Part shown: one piece after another, positions 52,926 through 63,543 of the stretch
How the letters are laid out: each line of letters begins with the position of its first letter
Position numbering within the stretch: the stretch's first letter is position 1
Source of the DNA: Nemertoderma westbladi
Lineage: Eukaryota; Xenacoelomorpha; Nemertodermatida; Nemertodermatidae
Reading direction: 5' to 3'
DNA length: 64,000 bases
Assembly (NCBI GenBank): GCA_032718475.1
Contig: JAUCBJ010006864.1
Location: forward strand, 38,350 to 102,349
Made by a program: the position numbers and the translations under genes
The notes under the pieces: generated by a model
The model's database searches: none
What the model saw: only the letters and a program-made list of their open reading frames with translations
Told to the model about the DNA's origin: nothing

Positions 52926-53683
52926 CATACAGTAGCGAGTCCCGTCACTTCAAACTGGACGCACGCATTATGCAAACACGTGCCGCTTTATTGAATAAAG
53001 AAGCACACATTAATTTAAATGGAAATAATACATTCTAGAATACGGTAATTTAAGTTGTTTACATGTCATTGATTACTTTGCAACGTTCCGTCCTATAGTA
53101 CGCAACTTTGCAAAGTAGTACTTTGAAGGGTTAAGAGTAATTTACCAGAACGCTGTTAAGTTGACATAATGTAACAAAATATTTCATCAATCTCATGATT
53201 TTACTAACCTTTGCTATACATTCATACCGGTGTATCTGTTATGGTTGTTCCTGTTCTACCAAATGCTATATTGTAATTGAACCCTTTGATTATCTCATTA
53301 CTGATTCTAAACCGTAAGATAGACCATATGGAAAACAACATTATTAATAAATATGAGATCCCGTCTGAGATAATATCACTGTATACATCATTACATACAT
53401 ATAATACATAAATATAAATAACATACATAAACTTCAACATATATATGGTCCGGCAGATGCAGAGTTTTATTGTTGTGTTCCAATCGTCTTGGCTTATTAG
53501 TATTAATAGTTTAATGTCCTATTTTAGTTTAGTTAATAAGTTTAAGTATTTTAATTAATGAATTGTTTGAACTATTGTTTAGTAACAAATTTGAATTTAT
53601 TATAAATTTATTTATTTTATAATGGCGGTTCATTCCAAAATACAATTCCCTTAATCATCATTATAGAACCTTGAGACTCTTTA
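52926..53683. other. Unassigned AT-rich sequence
   Basis: No gene seen. Contains the inverted counterpart of 48944-48988 at 53143-53190. Confidence 0.5.
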
Positions 53684-53850
53684 GGCCGCTTTCACATTAT
53701 CCAGTCAAAAAGACAAAAGACAAAATACATAAATATTATCTTAAAATTTAAATATTTCTAGAATGACCGTTATAAGTGTAATTCAACGTAACGGTATAAT
53801 TAATTATCAACAATACTGTAGCTATAATAAAGATTAAAATATACTGGTAT
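53684..53850. mobile_element. PIF/Harbinger-like MITE, half copy 4
   Basis: TTA then GGCCGCTTTCACATTATCCA and AAAGACAAAAGACAAAATACA match the end of the long copy 3 (37670-37761, inverted). The other terminus is not found. Confidence 0.6.
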
Positions 53851-55340
53851 TGTAGTTTCCATTAACGATTAATCCCAGCCCAGGACGTGTCTAAATAATA
53901 GATACCAAAGTACACAACGAGTGTAATCGGCATGTGATATCAGACTCTGATTGTGAAAATAGAGAATAGGGTGTTAATTTGCTACCGTGTACCACTAGCT
54001 GATCTGGTATGTAATTTTATTCTAGAAACTTTGTTGCTGCGGTGGTATGCAGCAAATACCTAGCAGTACGTGGCAAGGGCGCGGTAGGATGTTAGTAACC
54101 GCCCTTTAGCCTAAATGGTGTGCCGGTAGCGGAAAGCTGCCCTTTGCCTGTGCAAATATGTTAGACTCAGACAGATCAGTCAACAGCAAAGCCTAAAGCG
54201 CTAACCGGGCGGTACAGGATCGCTAGTAAGGTAAAGTCACCAAATTATGGAGTGTGCTATTTGCACCTAGTGTACTTGCGCGTACTAGCAAACCTCACCA
54301 GCTCGCACCTGTAAACGATACTTGTGGGGTTTCTTTTTGAATACGAGATATTTTACTCCTAAAATTTGCGGTGACCAAGGCCGTCGTCACACTTCGCCCT
54401 GATCTACAGTCTTACGGCAGGCAACGGCATCGAACGAAGTCTTACCTCGGGCATGGGCACTCTCAATCTGTCGAATCATGGTCTAGGTGGGCGCGGACGA
54501 ATTGTGTGGGTCCCTTATGCGTTGTGGGCATTCCTCCCCCTTGCTTTGATGTGGCCTAAGGATATAGCAGCCATCCTTCTAATGCCTGTTGTCTTCAAGA
54601 TAGTTACGCTAAAAGCTACATGTTATGAGTTTACAGTGTAATTTTAACATAAGCAAACAGTTTAAACAAATTAACCCAGATATCTAAAAACTCGAGGTAA
54701 TTCATTCATATTTTCAGAACTAAGTCCAAATGGTCTAACTTAAACATAGTTTCAACAACAGTATCAAAACTTTAACCAATCTCGATTTATTAGGTGGGGT
54801 ACAAATGTAGTACTTGGGCGCTATGGAGGTATTTATATATTAATAAAAATAACACAAATTTATTTATAAAGGATAGATTTATTGCAATATTGTCGATGTT
54901 ATTAACTCTTGTTATTAACTTTGGTGGGTGTAGAATGGAGTATACGCATAAGCAAATGTTTAAAAAAGTTCCTCAAGAAGTGGCGATTGGCCAATTGGAA
55001 GAGGCAGTTGTCGATGTGAAGCCGAGCGCTGAAGTCGGAAAGAACTCCGGCGAGTTCGCACTGCTGAGACAGCTTGGAACGGACAGGTAGGTGAGAGGAA
55101 ATAGAGATCCGATGGAGGATGGCAACAGGTTCACAGGAGCCGAGGTCACCCAACTAGAAGGGGGTAGGAATAATGGGTTTCCAGTCGTTGATGAGACCGC
55201 GAGCGGGGCAGCTGGGGGAACCCGCGGGGGGCCAACTGGTGCCATGGAGGGGGCAGCTGGGGCCGCAGGGAGGCTGGCTTGTGTAGGCTCAGGAACGTCG
55301 GGATTCACTCCAATGTTAGAGGTGCTGTCTTCGTTCACCT
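53851..55340. other. Unassigned sequence upstream of the RTE-like element
   Basis: Moderately GC-rich blocks (54010-54640). One plus frame, 54453-54641, has a hydrophobic stretch (VPYALWAFLPLALMWP) but I cannot assign it. The stretch 54930-55340 may be the 5' leader of the RTE-like element. Confidence 0.4.
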
Positions 55341-55348
55341 GATCGGGA

Positions 55349-56248
55349 GTGGAGCGAGAAACGAGACTGGAACACAAGTTCAAGTTCTTTGCAAGTTTCA
55401 CAGCGTCAATTTCTGGCACTCATACTGGATTTTTAGGTTTTGGGCAGCTTGGTCAGCAGCCTGCCAGATGGCAGATAAGCCTGGCAGATAAGCTTTCTCT
55501 TAGTGCAGTGGGTGTTCAAGAGCACCGAATGCAGACTGGACATACTGATGAGGTTCTGATTAAGGACATGGGGGGCGGTTGGCGACTCGCCCTTGCTTCA
55601 GCAGATGATAGTGGCAATGGTGGAATTGGTCTATTGATGAATCCAACTGCACATGCAGCATTGGACAAAATAGACCAAATCTCTAACCACATCATCCGTT
55701 GCCACTTCTCATGTTCTGGAAGACTGGCTAAGAAGTTTCCTAAGGTGGTTCTGATTTTGTGCTACTGTGCAACTAGTGTTGCCCCTGTAGAGGAGGTGGA
55801 AAATTTCTACCAGAATCTACAAGCAGCTACTGATGGAGTGGATCAGCATGCATTCTTAACATTCCTGGGAGACTTTAATGCAAGTCTGCATCAATCACCT
55901 ACATCGTCCTGGGTCTATAGCAATAGTGTTAACCGAAATTCCGTCCATCTTCAGGATTTTATCTCTGGAAATGGATTGTTTTCGGCTGGAACCCAGTTCA
56001 AGAAGCGAACTGGAAAGATATGGACTCATAGTGGACCCAGTGGTCACAAGTCCCAGATAGACCATATCCTGTTTCGTAGGAAATACAGGAGCTCCATACA
56101 AGACTGTAATGCATTTACACTACGACCCTTCTCCAGTGATCACCGCCTTATTGTGGCCAAGGTAAGACTTAGTCTCATGCTAGCAGAACAACAAAATCTG
56201 CCTTGCCGCGGCATGCCTGGTCCTCTCTGTTGCAACAGCCAAGTGTGA
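55349..56248 (+). CDS. RTE-like APE endonuclease domain
   Basis: 299 codons. Catalytic signatures present: GVQEHRMQTG (Glu), GNGGIGLLMN, FLTFLGDFNASL (Asp/Asn), KSQIDHILFRRK and PFSSDHRLIVAK (Asp-His). The N-terminal residues 1-40 lack the usual N-V-R-T-L start and may be frame-shifted, so the native start is not clear. It nicks target DNA to prime reverse transcription. Confidence 0.82.
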   Translation: MERETRLEHKFKFFASFTASISGTHTGFLGFGQLGQQPARWQISLADKLSLSAVGVQEHRMQTGHTDEVLIKDMGGGWRLALASADDSGNGGIGLLMNPTAHAALDKIDQISNHIIRCHFSCSGRLAKKFPKVVLILCYCATSVAPVEEVENFYQNLQAATDGVDQHAFLTFLGDFNASLHQSPTSSWVYSNSVNRNSVHLQDFISGNGLFSAGTQFKKRTGKIWTHSGPSGHKSQIDHILFRRKYRSSIQDCNAFTLRPFSSDHRLIVAKVRLSLMLAEQQNLPCRGMPGPLCCNSQV

Positions 56249-57339
56249 GATCCAGCTTCACACTACAGCTGATCAACAGGCATGAGGTTCTTGCCTCTGA
56301 GGCAGCAGATCACTGTGAGGGCTATACTGCCTTCACAGAGGCAGTGAAGTTAGCAGCTACCGAAACAGTTCCTGTATACCCTCGAAACAGGAAACGGGCC
56401 CCATGGATTGACAACAAAATTCAGAAGTGCCGAAATGACCTCTACAAGGTGCAGAAAGAGTCCCGACTCAAACAGACGAAAGCGGCCAAGAATGCAGTTA
56501 AGGCTGAATCACCAGCCGATCGCCTCAATGGTTGGAAGGCTCACTTTGAAAAGCTCCTCAATAATGACAGGGTATTGCCTGATAAATTTATAGAAGTAAA
56601 AGTGTCTGAGTCTGTACTCCCAGATATTCCCATTGGTGATATCTCCTTTACAGAAGTGAAGGCTGCTGCAAAGAGCATTAAGACCAATCGTGTCAGTGGA
56701 ATAGATGGTGTTCCCCCTGAGGTCTTTAAAATACCTGAGTGTTTAAAGCTCATCTATCCCATCATAGTAGACATGTACCGAACAACACGAGTCCCACAAG
56801 AAATGAAAACAAATAAGTTGGTGCCAGTTCCCAAGAAGGACAACCTAACACTCTATGGTTCTTTTCGGGGAATCTCATTGATCTCGATTGCTGCAAAGCT
56901 ATACAATAGAATTCTATTAAATCGCATCAGGGATCCCATTGAGAGACTGCTCCGTGGAAATCAGAATGGGTTCCGTAAAGGTCGTGGGACCATGGAGCCC
57001 ATTTTGGCACTTAGAAGGATACTTGAAGAGTTATCAAACAAGAAAGACAGGCATCTGGCTGTTATCTTTGTTGACTTCTTCAAGGCCTTTGATTCAGTCT
57101 CTCGCTCACGTATGTTCAGCATACTTTCATTATATGGGATTCCTGATGAAAATATTGCAGTAATCAGATCAGTATACGATGGTTCGACAACATTTGTATC
57201 TACTGTTGACGGTGACACAGAACCATTTGAAGTGTTATGGGGCGTCCTCCAAGGAGACATACTTGCACCATTCTTGTTCATAATTGTTGTTGATGGGGCG
57301 TCCTCCAGGGAGACACACTTGCACCATTCTTGTTCATAA
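56203..57339 (+). CDS. RTE-like reverse transcriptase, first part
   Basis: 378 codons overlapping the endonuclease frame by 46 bases in another phase. Contains RAPWIDNKIQKCRNDLYKVQ (linker), VSGIDGVPPEVFKI, LVPVPKKDNLTLYGSFRGIS, NQNGFRKGRGTMEPIL, FVDFFKAFDSVSRSR (motif A) and GVLQGDILAPFLF (motif B). Immediately after motif B the 56-base duplication throws the frame off and the ORF ends in unrelated residues. Confidence 0.85.
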   Translation: MPRHAWSSLLQQPSVRSSFTLQLINRHEVLASEAADHCEGYTAFTEAVKLAATETVPVYPRNRKRAPWIDNKIQKCRNDLYKVQKESRLKQTKAAKNAVKAESPADRLNGWKAHFEKLLNNDRVLPDKFIEVKVSESVLPDIPIGDISFTEVKAAAKSIKTNRVSGIDGVPPEVFKIPECLKLIYPIIVDMYRTTRVPQEMKTNKLVPVPKKDNLTLYGSFRGISLISIAAKLYNRILLNRIRDPIERLLRGNQNGFRKGRGTMEPILALRRILEELSNKKDRHLAVIFVDFFKAFDSVSRSRMFSILSLYGIPDENIAVIRSVYDGSTTFVSTVDGDTEPFEVLWGVLQGDILAPFLFIIVVDGASSRETHLHHSCS

Positions 57340-57350
57340 TTGTTGTTGAC
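57239..57350. repeat. 56-base tandem duplication in the RTE-like RT
   Basis: GGGGCGTCCTCCA starts at 57239 and 57295. The copies differ at two or three positions. The length shifts the reading frame. Confidence 0.93.
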
Positions 57351-58223
57351 TATGTTCTACGCATGTCCTTATATCATCATAATGATGATGGGGTGATGAT
57401 TACTCCACCTACTGGCTCCAGAAGTCGAGGAAATCCTGCCAAGTACCTAACTGATCTAGACTTTGCTGATGACTTAGGAGTACTCTCAGAATCACTAGAG
57501 GGAGCCCAACGGCTCCTCAGCTTATTAGAACATGCTGCTGCTAGTGTTTGTCTTTTTATTAACTCCAGAAAGACCAAAATTTTGACAGTTAACTTTGAAA
57601 GTCCTCAGCAAGTCTCTGATCGGATGAACATAAGCTCAAAAGATGGTATGCTTGAGCATGTGGATGACTTCAGTTACCTGGGCTCATGGATCTGGAAGTC
57701 AGGTGAGGACCTTCGAATACGTAAGGGAAAGGCATGGGCAGCCTTGAATAGGCTTTCCAGGATTTGGAAGTCACCGAGAATTAATCGTAAACTTAAGGTC
57801 CGATTATTTAGAGCAGCAGTAGTTCCAGGACTCCTCTATGGCAGTCCATGCTGGGCTCTAACTGCCGAGGACACCAAATCTCTGGATGGCACATTCACAA
57901 GAATGCTACGCCGGGTTCATTGTGTCAAGTACAATGCACACATCTCCAACCAGACACTATATAACATTGGAGGTGTCTCATTGCTTCCCTCAAGCTTGAC
58001 ACTAGAACAAAATCGCCTCCGCTTTGCAGGACATTGCTTTCGCCGTGAAGACCAGCCAGTGCATAATCTTGTACTTTGGCAGCCTCATGGAGTGAATAAG
58101 CATGGTGGACAGCCCATGACTTTCTTGAGACGCATCTTAAAGGACACTGGCCTTGAAGATGCGGATGATCTAGCAAATGTCATGGGTGATAGGGAGTTGT
58201 GGCGGCGCAACTACTACTACTAG
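57330..58223 (+). CDS. RTE-like reverse transcriptase, second part, and C-terminus
   Basis: 297 codons. Contains LTDLDFADDLGVLSESLEGA (motif C), INSRKTKILTVN, FSYLGSWIWKSGED, LYGSPCWALTAEDTKSLDG and the RLRFAGH / HGGQPM C-terminal blocks. The final residues (NYYY) come from the TACTAC tail of the neighbouring minus-strand element, so the natural C-terminus is cut off. Confidence 0.85.
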   Translation: MFIIVVDYVLRMSLYHHNDDGVMITPPTGSRSRGNPAKYLTDLDFADDLGVLSESLEGAQRLLSLLEHAAASVCLFINSRKTKILTVNFESPQQVSDRMNISSKDGMLEHVDDFSYLGSWIWKSGEDLRIRKGKAWAALNRLSRIWKSPRINRKLKVRLFRAAVVPGLLYGSPCWALTAEDTKSLDGTFTRMLRRVHCVKYNAHISNQTLYNIGGVSLLPSSLTLEQNRLRFAGHCFRREDQPVHNLVLWQPHGVNKHGGQPMTFLRRILKDTGLEDADDLANVMGDRELWRRNYYY

Positions 58224-58877
58224 GTCGAGCGAACTCGGACAGTGGAAATGAGATCCTTCCAGGCTTCCCGATTCTCCATAGTTGTCGCAATTTCCTTTCT
58301 CCCAAGTTCAGTATCCCTTTCAAGTTGATCTATATATGTTATGGCCGGTCGTCCACGACTACGCTTTCCATGAGTTGGTTGCCAGAAAAGTAGATCTGGT
58401 ATGACCTCGTCTTTACTTCGCCAGCAGTGCCCACTGAATCTTAATCTGCGTTCACGGAGGGTGGTTGATACAGGTGGTATTGTACCATAAAGCTCGGCGT
58501 CTTTCATGTGTTGTCTCCAGCTGATGTTTAGGGCTGCCCTTAGTAGTCTTGTGTAGCAACCATCAATTCGTAGTCAATTGATTTAGTCAGTGTCCAGGTC
58601 TCACCCCCATATAAAAATACACTTTCCACTGTGGCTCGAAAGAACTTAGTCTTCAGGTGCCTGGAGAGATCTGATTTCCAGATGGTAACAATTTTTGATA
58701 GAGCTACCCAAGCCTCTGCTTTCCTAACTTCTATGTCCTTTTTGCTACTCTCTATCCATGATCCAAGGTACTGGAAGTCATCGACCTTCCTTAGTTGATT
58801 ATTATCAATGGTTGTCAAGTTTCCATCAACATTAAAGGTCATGAATTCGGTCTTTGTAGCATTTATATGCAATCCAA
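58207..58877 (-). mobile_element. Second RTE-like LINE family, 3' part, minus orientation
   Basis: The TAG-rich 3' tail (CTACTACTACTAGG on the plus strand) is at 58207. The minus frames 58540-58872 (KTEFMTFNVDG, VDDFQYLGSWIESSKKD, YGGETWTLT) and 58220-58507 (RERRLRFSGHCWRSKDE, GKRSRGRPAITY) are the end of RT and the C-terminus, separated by a stop and shift near 58520. It is 5'-truncated. Confidence 0.82.
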
Positions 58878-59045
58878 TCGGACAACTCGGAAAGTGGAAA
58901 TAAGATCCTTCCAGGCTTCCCGATTCTCCATAGTTGTCGCAATTTCGTTTCTCCCAAGTTCAGTATCCTTTTCAAGTTGATCTATATATGTTATGGCCAG
59001 TCGTCCACGAATACGCTTTCCATGAATTGGTTGCCAGTAAAGTTC
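58878..59045 (-). mobile_element. Second RTE-like family, another 3' fragment
   Basis: GGAAGCCTGGAAGGATCTTA on the minus strand, and the following 160 bases, repeat the 3' part of the previous element in the same orientation, with substitutions. Confidence 0.78.
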
Positions 59046-59189
59046 ATTCTTTATCTTATCTTAAATACCAAAAAACGTACGTTATCAATACTTTGTCAAA
59101 ATGACGATAACATTGTGAAATTCGGTACACAATTGTATTTCTTTTCCTTCAAAGTAGAATTTGTCATTAATGGCTAGTCGACCTCCTTT

Positions 59190-61040
59190 CCTAAATTCAA
59201 TAATCTTGATTTTTTATAGGTTGATTTCCATTGAATTTCGGTTGCACCAGCAGGAGATTAGGTATACCCTTTTGTGAACTCTTACAATTCGAAGTGAATA
59301 AAACCTGGTTGTCTGAAAACAAAATAAACTTAAGAAGAGCAACATCTTGACATAGCACTACAGCTAGATCAGCGATGGACATAACAAAGCAGGTTGGAGA
59401 GCAGCAATCTCCGTGCAGAATCTCCTGTAGCTGTTCTTCTTCTGTAACTTAGAGATAGATATTCCATCCAATATTTTTATTCTGATTTTTAAAAGAGCGT
59501 TACAGAAATCTTAGACTTTTCCCATTATTCCAAAATCATTATATAACCTCGAAAGAAGAATAAGAATATTTACAAAATCGAAAGCTTTACAAAAATCCAC
59601 AAAAAGTACATACGTTGTTCTAGAATTAGCAGAAGGTTGAGGCTGAAACAAAGTAGATCCTATGTCGCCCATGAGCTTTGTTTGCTAAAGTTTGCATCAT
59701 CAATCTTCCTGTTGTGGAACCAAAGTGTTCAGATGGAAACAAGTTGCCTACTCGACCTTGGACACTCTTATTTATGATACCAGTTAATAACTTCAGAAAT
59801 ATACTAATGAGGGCCAGCCACCCTTTGGTTGTTATTGGGGTCCGAAGTACTTCCTTAATCTTAATCTTAATAGAATCTTAATCTTAACAGAATCTTAATA
59901 AAACTGGTGCTCCATGAATATGGAACTAAACCGATGTTTAGGCAGGCATTGTACATTAGGGTTAGTGGGATGATTACAAGCGCAGGAGATTGCTTGAGAT
60001 GTTTGTTGTAAACGCGATCTGGACCTCTGGCCTTTCCATTTAAAGAGCTGTTGACGGTATCATTCACTTACTCCTCAGTTATTGGCATGTAGTACCATTT
60101 ATCGAGTTTCCATTCCTCCTTTGATGTTGGAATAGGGTTTGAAATAATCTTCTAGGTGAACTGGAACAATAGGAGTAACTGGGAGTTTTGTATTCGTTAA
60201 ATAGTGTTTCCATGGTTTTAGTTCAGCTTGGTTGAGTTTGTTTAGGAGGAGCTGTTCTTCAGATAAATATTCATTTTGTTTAATTGGCTTTTTATGGAGT
60301 GCCGATGGGACCAATAAAGCTCACAGCTAAAATTGGAAGGCAATCGATCATGCAGTAGAGATAATAATCTATGCTTCGATTCCTGACATTGAGTGTCTAA
60401 CCATGGTTTGCCAAGTGATCGGCTTTCAACAGTTGGGCTTCACTCTGTGGCCATGGCTATAGACGATGTTAGCATATTGGTTGCTTCATCAATCTTGTTC
60501 TCTGTAATTAGTTTATACAGTTCGTCTGTCTCGAGATGCTCTTCCAGTTTATCTGTGTTTATATTGCGGCTAAGGGGTGGTGTGGTGATGATCTATCAAT
60601 TGGTTTAGATTCAGCGTTGTTAAGTATAATAGGCTAATGTGAGTATAATCTTCTGATGTTTTCTAATAGGGTTTCTGATTATCACTGTTGAGTCAACGGT
60701 TGAGACATAGTTTGGACCGCAAGTTTAACATAAAACAAATCTATCATACTGTCTCTTTGAGGGGAGTAGTAGGTTTTACAACTGGGATCGTTGACTACAG
60801 ACAGAGATATAATAACTGCATCAGTGCACCATTAAAGTCCCAATAATTATTTATTATATTGTGTATAAAACGGCTATATCTCATGTAGGGTCCAATTGTG
60901 GCATTCACACGGACGAGTTAATAATTGTCTCAATGAGCTCAATCTCTGTGAAACTAAGTCCTACCAAAGACCAATAAACACCTGAGTTAGTCTTTTCTAC
61001 CATGTTTTTCATGAAACATTTATATTACCCACGGGGCGGG
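59190..61040 (-). pseudogene. Degenerate LINE, endonuclease end through RT
   Basis: Minus strand, many shifts and stops. SMIDLFYVKLAVQTM near 60730 resembles an endonuclease SxxDY block. A linker with LGKPWLDTQCQES lies near 60400. NGKARGPDRVYNKHLKQSP and NIGLVPYSWSTSFIKIL (59867-60067) are the RT entry, FVDFCKAFDFVN near 59600 is motif A, and HGDCCSPTCFVMSIADL and ILFSDNQVLFTS (59280-59420) are decayed motifs B and C. This is an old, dead copy; the clade is not assigned. Confidence 0.68.
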
Positions 61041-61234
61041 TCGGGTGTGTCAGGTAACTTAGAGATCAACATTGACTAGAATTCCGCAAAAACAGGTAAA
61101 TGTAATTCTTATGTTCCTTTTAGGATGTAGGGTGAGGCATTGATGCAATATTTTGATCCTAGAAAATCATATGTATCACTGTTCCCAAGTTAGGCTAACT
61201 TTCGCATTAAGGGTTCTCATGGCATACTACTTCT

Positions 61235-61310
61235 ACTATTAGGTGGAGCGAGCTCGGACAGAGGAAATGAGATCCTTGTATGATTCCGATTCTCCATGGT
61301 TCTCACAGCA
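61235..61310 (-). mobile_element. Second RTE-like family, 3' end fragment
   Basis: CTACTATTAGGTGGAGCGAG and GAGGAAATGAGATCCTT match 58207-58255 with a few changes. Confidence 0.7.
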
Positions 61311-61339
61311 TGATGTGATCTAAATGTTAGCTTATCCAA

Positions 61340-61865
61340 TCCCGCTAACACCCCATAAAAGTTAAGCCGATAAGCAATATTGGGGGCCTCGAGATTGGGC
61401 AATCAACCAACTCGTGCCACCCCAACAAAATGGGAAGGTGAACCACACAATAAGGGTCAGGGGCCAAACCCCTAACCAAGAGAGAACAGGTGGAGTGAAC
61501 GGGACACTCCAAAGGGCGCCAACAAGGGTATCAACCAATCGGAGGGGGGAAGGCACCGATTGAGTAGAGCAATAAGGCCACCGTGCAATATAACCAGTAA
61601 CCAGTAATCATATTACCTCAGTTATCTCAGTGTTATTGGTACTACTGTAAGAATAGTTTAGCTAGGGAAGTACCGGGATTTCAGTTACCGTCTCCCGCCT
61701 TCCGTGTACAACAATATTACCAGTCATCATTATCTATATCTATATTGTATATACCTCGGACATTGCAATACAACGAACAACAGAAACTCTTTATCTTTCA
61801 CACACGGCGGGGACGCGTGAACTGACAAAACGGATAAATCGGGATCCTTCCTGGATCCCGTCACA
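61340..61865 (+). repeat. Probable 5' LTR of the right-edge element
   Basis: A GC-rich stretch ends CCCGTCACA at 61865, followed by GTAACTGAAG, and the gag-like ORF starts 76 bases on. The end resembles the BEL left LTR end (GAACA then GTAAC). The matching 3' LTR lies outside the window, so the left boundary is only approximate. Confidence 0.4.
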
Positions 61866-61941
61866 GTAACTGAAGCGAGCTGCCGCCCTAGTCAAACTGT
61901 AAAACTAGCTAAACCACCAGTCACCAATCTGCAGAAGAGAG

Positions 61942-63543
61942 ATGAGTCAGTCAGGTGAATCGACACCGACGCGGACCCCGGACGAAGAGCAAACGATCCG
62001 CGAGGCCGCGACCAGGCGGTATAGGCCCACGACGCCGGAGCCATCGGTAACGGGTGACCCGGAAGTCCAAGATGAGGGGGACCGTCTGGAATCAGAATCC
62101 GAGTTGAGAGGAGAGGGAGTCGAGTTGGAGGATAGAGAGAACGAGGTCGAGGGAGAAAGAGAGGAGTCGACACGGAACGAGGGTCGACGTGCCGACGTCG
62201 CGGGCCAGCCACAGGCCGAGGGCGACGGACGGCCCACCGGAACGGCGACGGTGGGGCCGACGGTACGACGCCGGACCCGGAGAGACGACGGGGATGTCGA
62301 CACCGATGTCGCGGGCCAGCCACAGGCCGAGGGCGACGGACGGCCCACCGGAACGGCGACGGTGGGGCCGCCGGTACGACGTCGAACCCGAAGAGACGGA
62401 GGAGAGGTCGGCGACGAGGACGTCGGGGTTTCTGATCGACTTCGACGGGCCTACAACGCGACCCGGAGACTACTAGAGGAGGCCAGAAAGGGGAAAATGA
62501 TAGACGAGGTAAAACTGAACTCGGGACTAGGTAAGTCGGACAGATATTTACATTATCTAATGCGCTTCGGGCAGAGAGAATTGGCCGAGGAGAGAGCGAC
62601 AAGGGTTGCCGAGGAACTGTATGACTCATGGCGGTATGGGGGTATACAACCTAGAGTAGTGTACATAGGGCCATACTTAATCGATGCCCGGGGTATAAAA
62701 TCAGTGGGTTGGAACAGACCTGAGGAGGGCGAACCCGAGGTTGACCCTGCGGGTTCGGTCTCGTCGGTCGGAGGGAGTTCCGGGAAGGGGGGGAGAGCTA
62801 GTAGATCGGGAAGGCGGAAGGAATCCGTCAGAACCGATAAGTCTGCTACATCCTCCGTAAAAGAAAGACGGGTGAGAGCGATAGATGCCACGTATCGTAT
62901 CGACCTGATAACGCAAGGTCAGGAAGAAATAGCTAAACAGTTAGAGGAAGGGAAGGTGCTACTAGAGAGGGAAGCGGTGTCGATTAGAGAGACAAGAGAG
63001 ATGGCCGAGAGGGCCATAAGGAGCCTTAGGGAGTATGATGAAATAGAGCGGAAGGAACAAGAGGAGCGTGTGGCAAGAGAGAAAAGTGAACGCAAGGAGC
63101 GTGAGGCGAAGTGGGAAAGTGAACGAAAGGAACGTGAGGCGGAACGTGAGGCGGAACGAAAGGAACGTGAGGCGGAACGTGAGAAACGTGAGGCGAGGGA
63201 AGAAAGTGAACGCAGAGAGCGTAAGGCGAGGCGAAGGGAGGGGATTAGGAGAGAGATGGAATTGGCCAAGCAGAACGAACGGGAGGCTATGGATAAAATG
63301 GCGGAAGAGGGGCGTGAGCAGGAAGAATTGAAAAAACGCCAAAGGGAGTTTGTAGAGTACAAGGCTAGACAGACGCGCGAACTAAGACTGGCGCGGGCAG
63401 GGGTGTCTGAGAGCGGGACGGGCTCGAGTATCTTCGAGGAGCAAGAGGCCGTGGATGTATTTATTAATGCCCCACTTACAGGGACCGCAAGACGGACCCG
63501 AAACTGGTGTGACCGTACGAGCGGGGGGGGGGGGGGGGGGTAA
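61942..63543 (+). CDS. Gag-like ORF of an LTR-type element, charged coiled coil
   Basis: 533 codons from an ATG. Residues 1-80 are acidic, with Glu/Arg. Residues 84-155 contain a 37-residue tandem repeat (GQPQAEGDGRPTGTATVG twice, 111-base period). Residues 165-255 form a folded-looking domain (LHYLMRFGQRELAEE, GPYLIDARGIKSVGW). Residues 335-500 are a long Glu/Arg/Lys coiled coil (KEREAEREAERKEREAE). The frame ends in poly-Gly from an 18-G run and a TAA, but another frame stays open beyond it. I infer Gag from a preceding LTR-like block and from overall likeness to the coiled-coil Gag at 11036. I see no zinc knuckle or protease before the window ends. Base composition is GC-rich, unlike its surroundings. 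Confidence 0.5.
   Translation: MSQSGESTPTRTPDEEQTIREAATRRYRPTTPEPSVTGDPEVQDEGDRLESESELRGEGVELEDRENEVEGEREESTRNEGRRADVAGQPQAEGDGRPTGTATVGPTVRRRTRRDDGDVDTDVAGQPQAEGDGRPTGTATVGPPVRRRTRRDGGEVGDEDVGVSDRLRRAYNATRRLLEEARKGKMIDEVKLNSGLGKSDRYLHYLMRFGQRELAEERATRVAEELYDSWRYGGIQPRVVYIGPYLIDARGIKSVGWNRPEEGEPEVDPAGSVSSVGGSSGKGGRASRSGRRKESVRTDKSATSSVKERRVRAIDATYRIDLITQGQEEIAKQLEEGKVLLEREAVSIRETREMAERAIRSLREYDEIERKEQEERVAREKSERKEREAKWESERKEREAEREAERKEREAEREKREAREESERRERKARRREGIRREMELAKQNEREAMDKMAEEGREQEELKKRQREFVEYKARQTRELRLARAGVSESGTGSSIFEEQEAVDVFINAPLTGTARRTRNWCDRTSGGGGGG
63523..63540. repeat. 18-G homopolymer inside the gag-like ORF
   Basis: One G fewer would join the upstream frame to the Asn-rich frame that follows without a stop. 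Confidence 0.9.

Larger units (their letters stand above)
55349..58206 (+). mobile_element. RTE-like non-LTR retrotransposon, endonuclease to C-terminus
   Basis: One polyprotein region in three overlapping frames: endonuclease (55349-56248), linker and RT part 1 (56203-57339), RT part 2 and C-terminus (57330-58223). A frameshift lies near 56210, and a 56-base tandem duplication at 57239-57350 causes the second. The element ends near 58206, where it abuts a minus-strand relative. C-terminal blocks (RLRFAGHCFRREDQPVHNLV, KHGGQPMTF) are typical of RTE-group ORFs. Confidence 0.85.

Noticed and set aside
54371-54641. Possible membrane-protein exon (VPYALWAFLPLALMWP)
   Set aside because: A short hydrophobic stretch only; I could not match it to a transporter family or find convincing splice sites.
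61892-62629. 245-codon minus frame, Pro/Arg/Ser-rich
   Set aside because: Complement of the GC-rich gag-like ORF on the plus strand.
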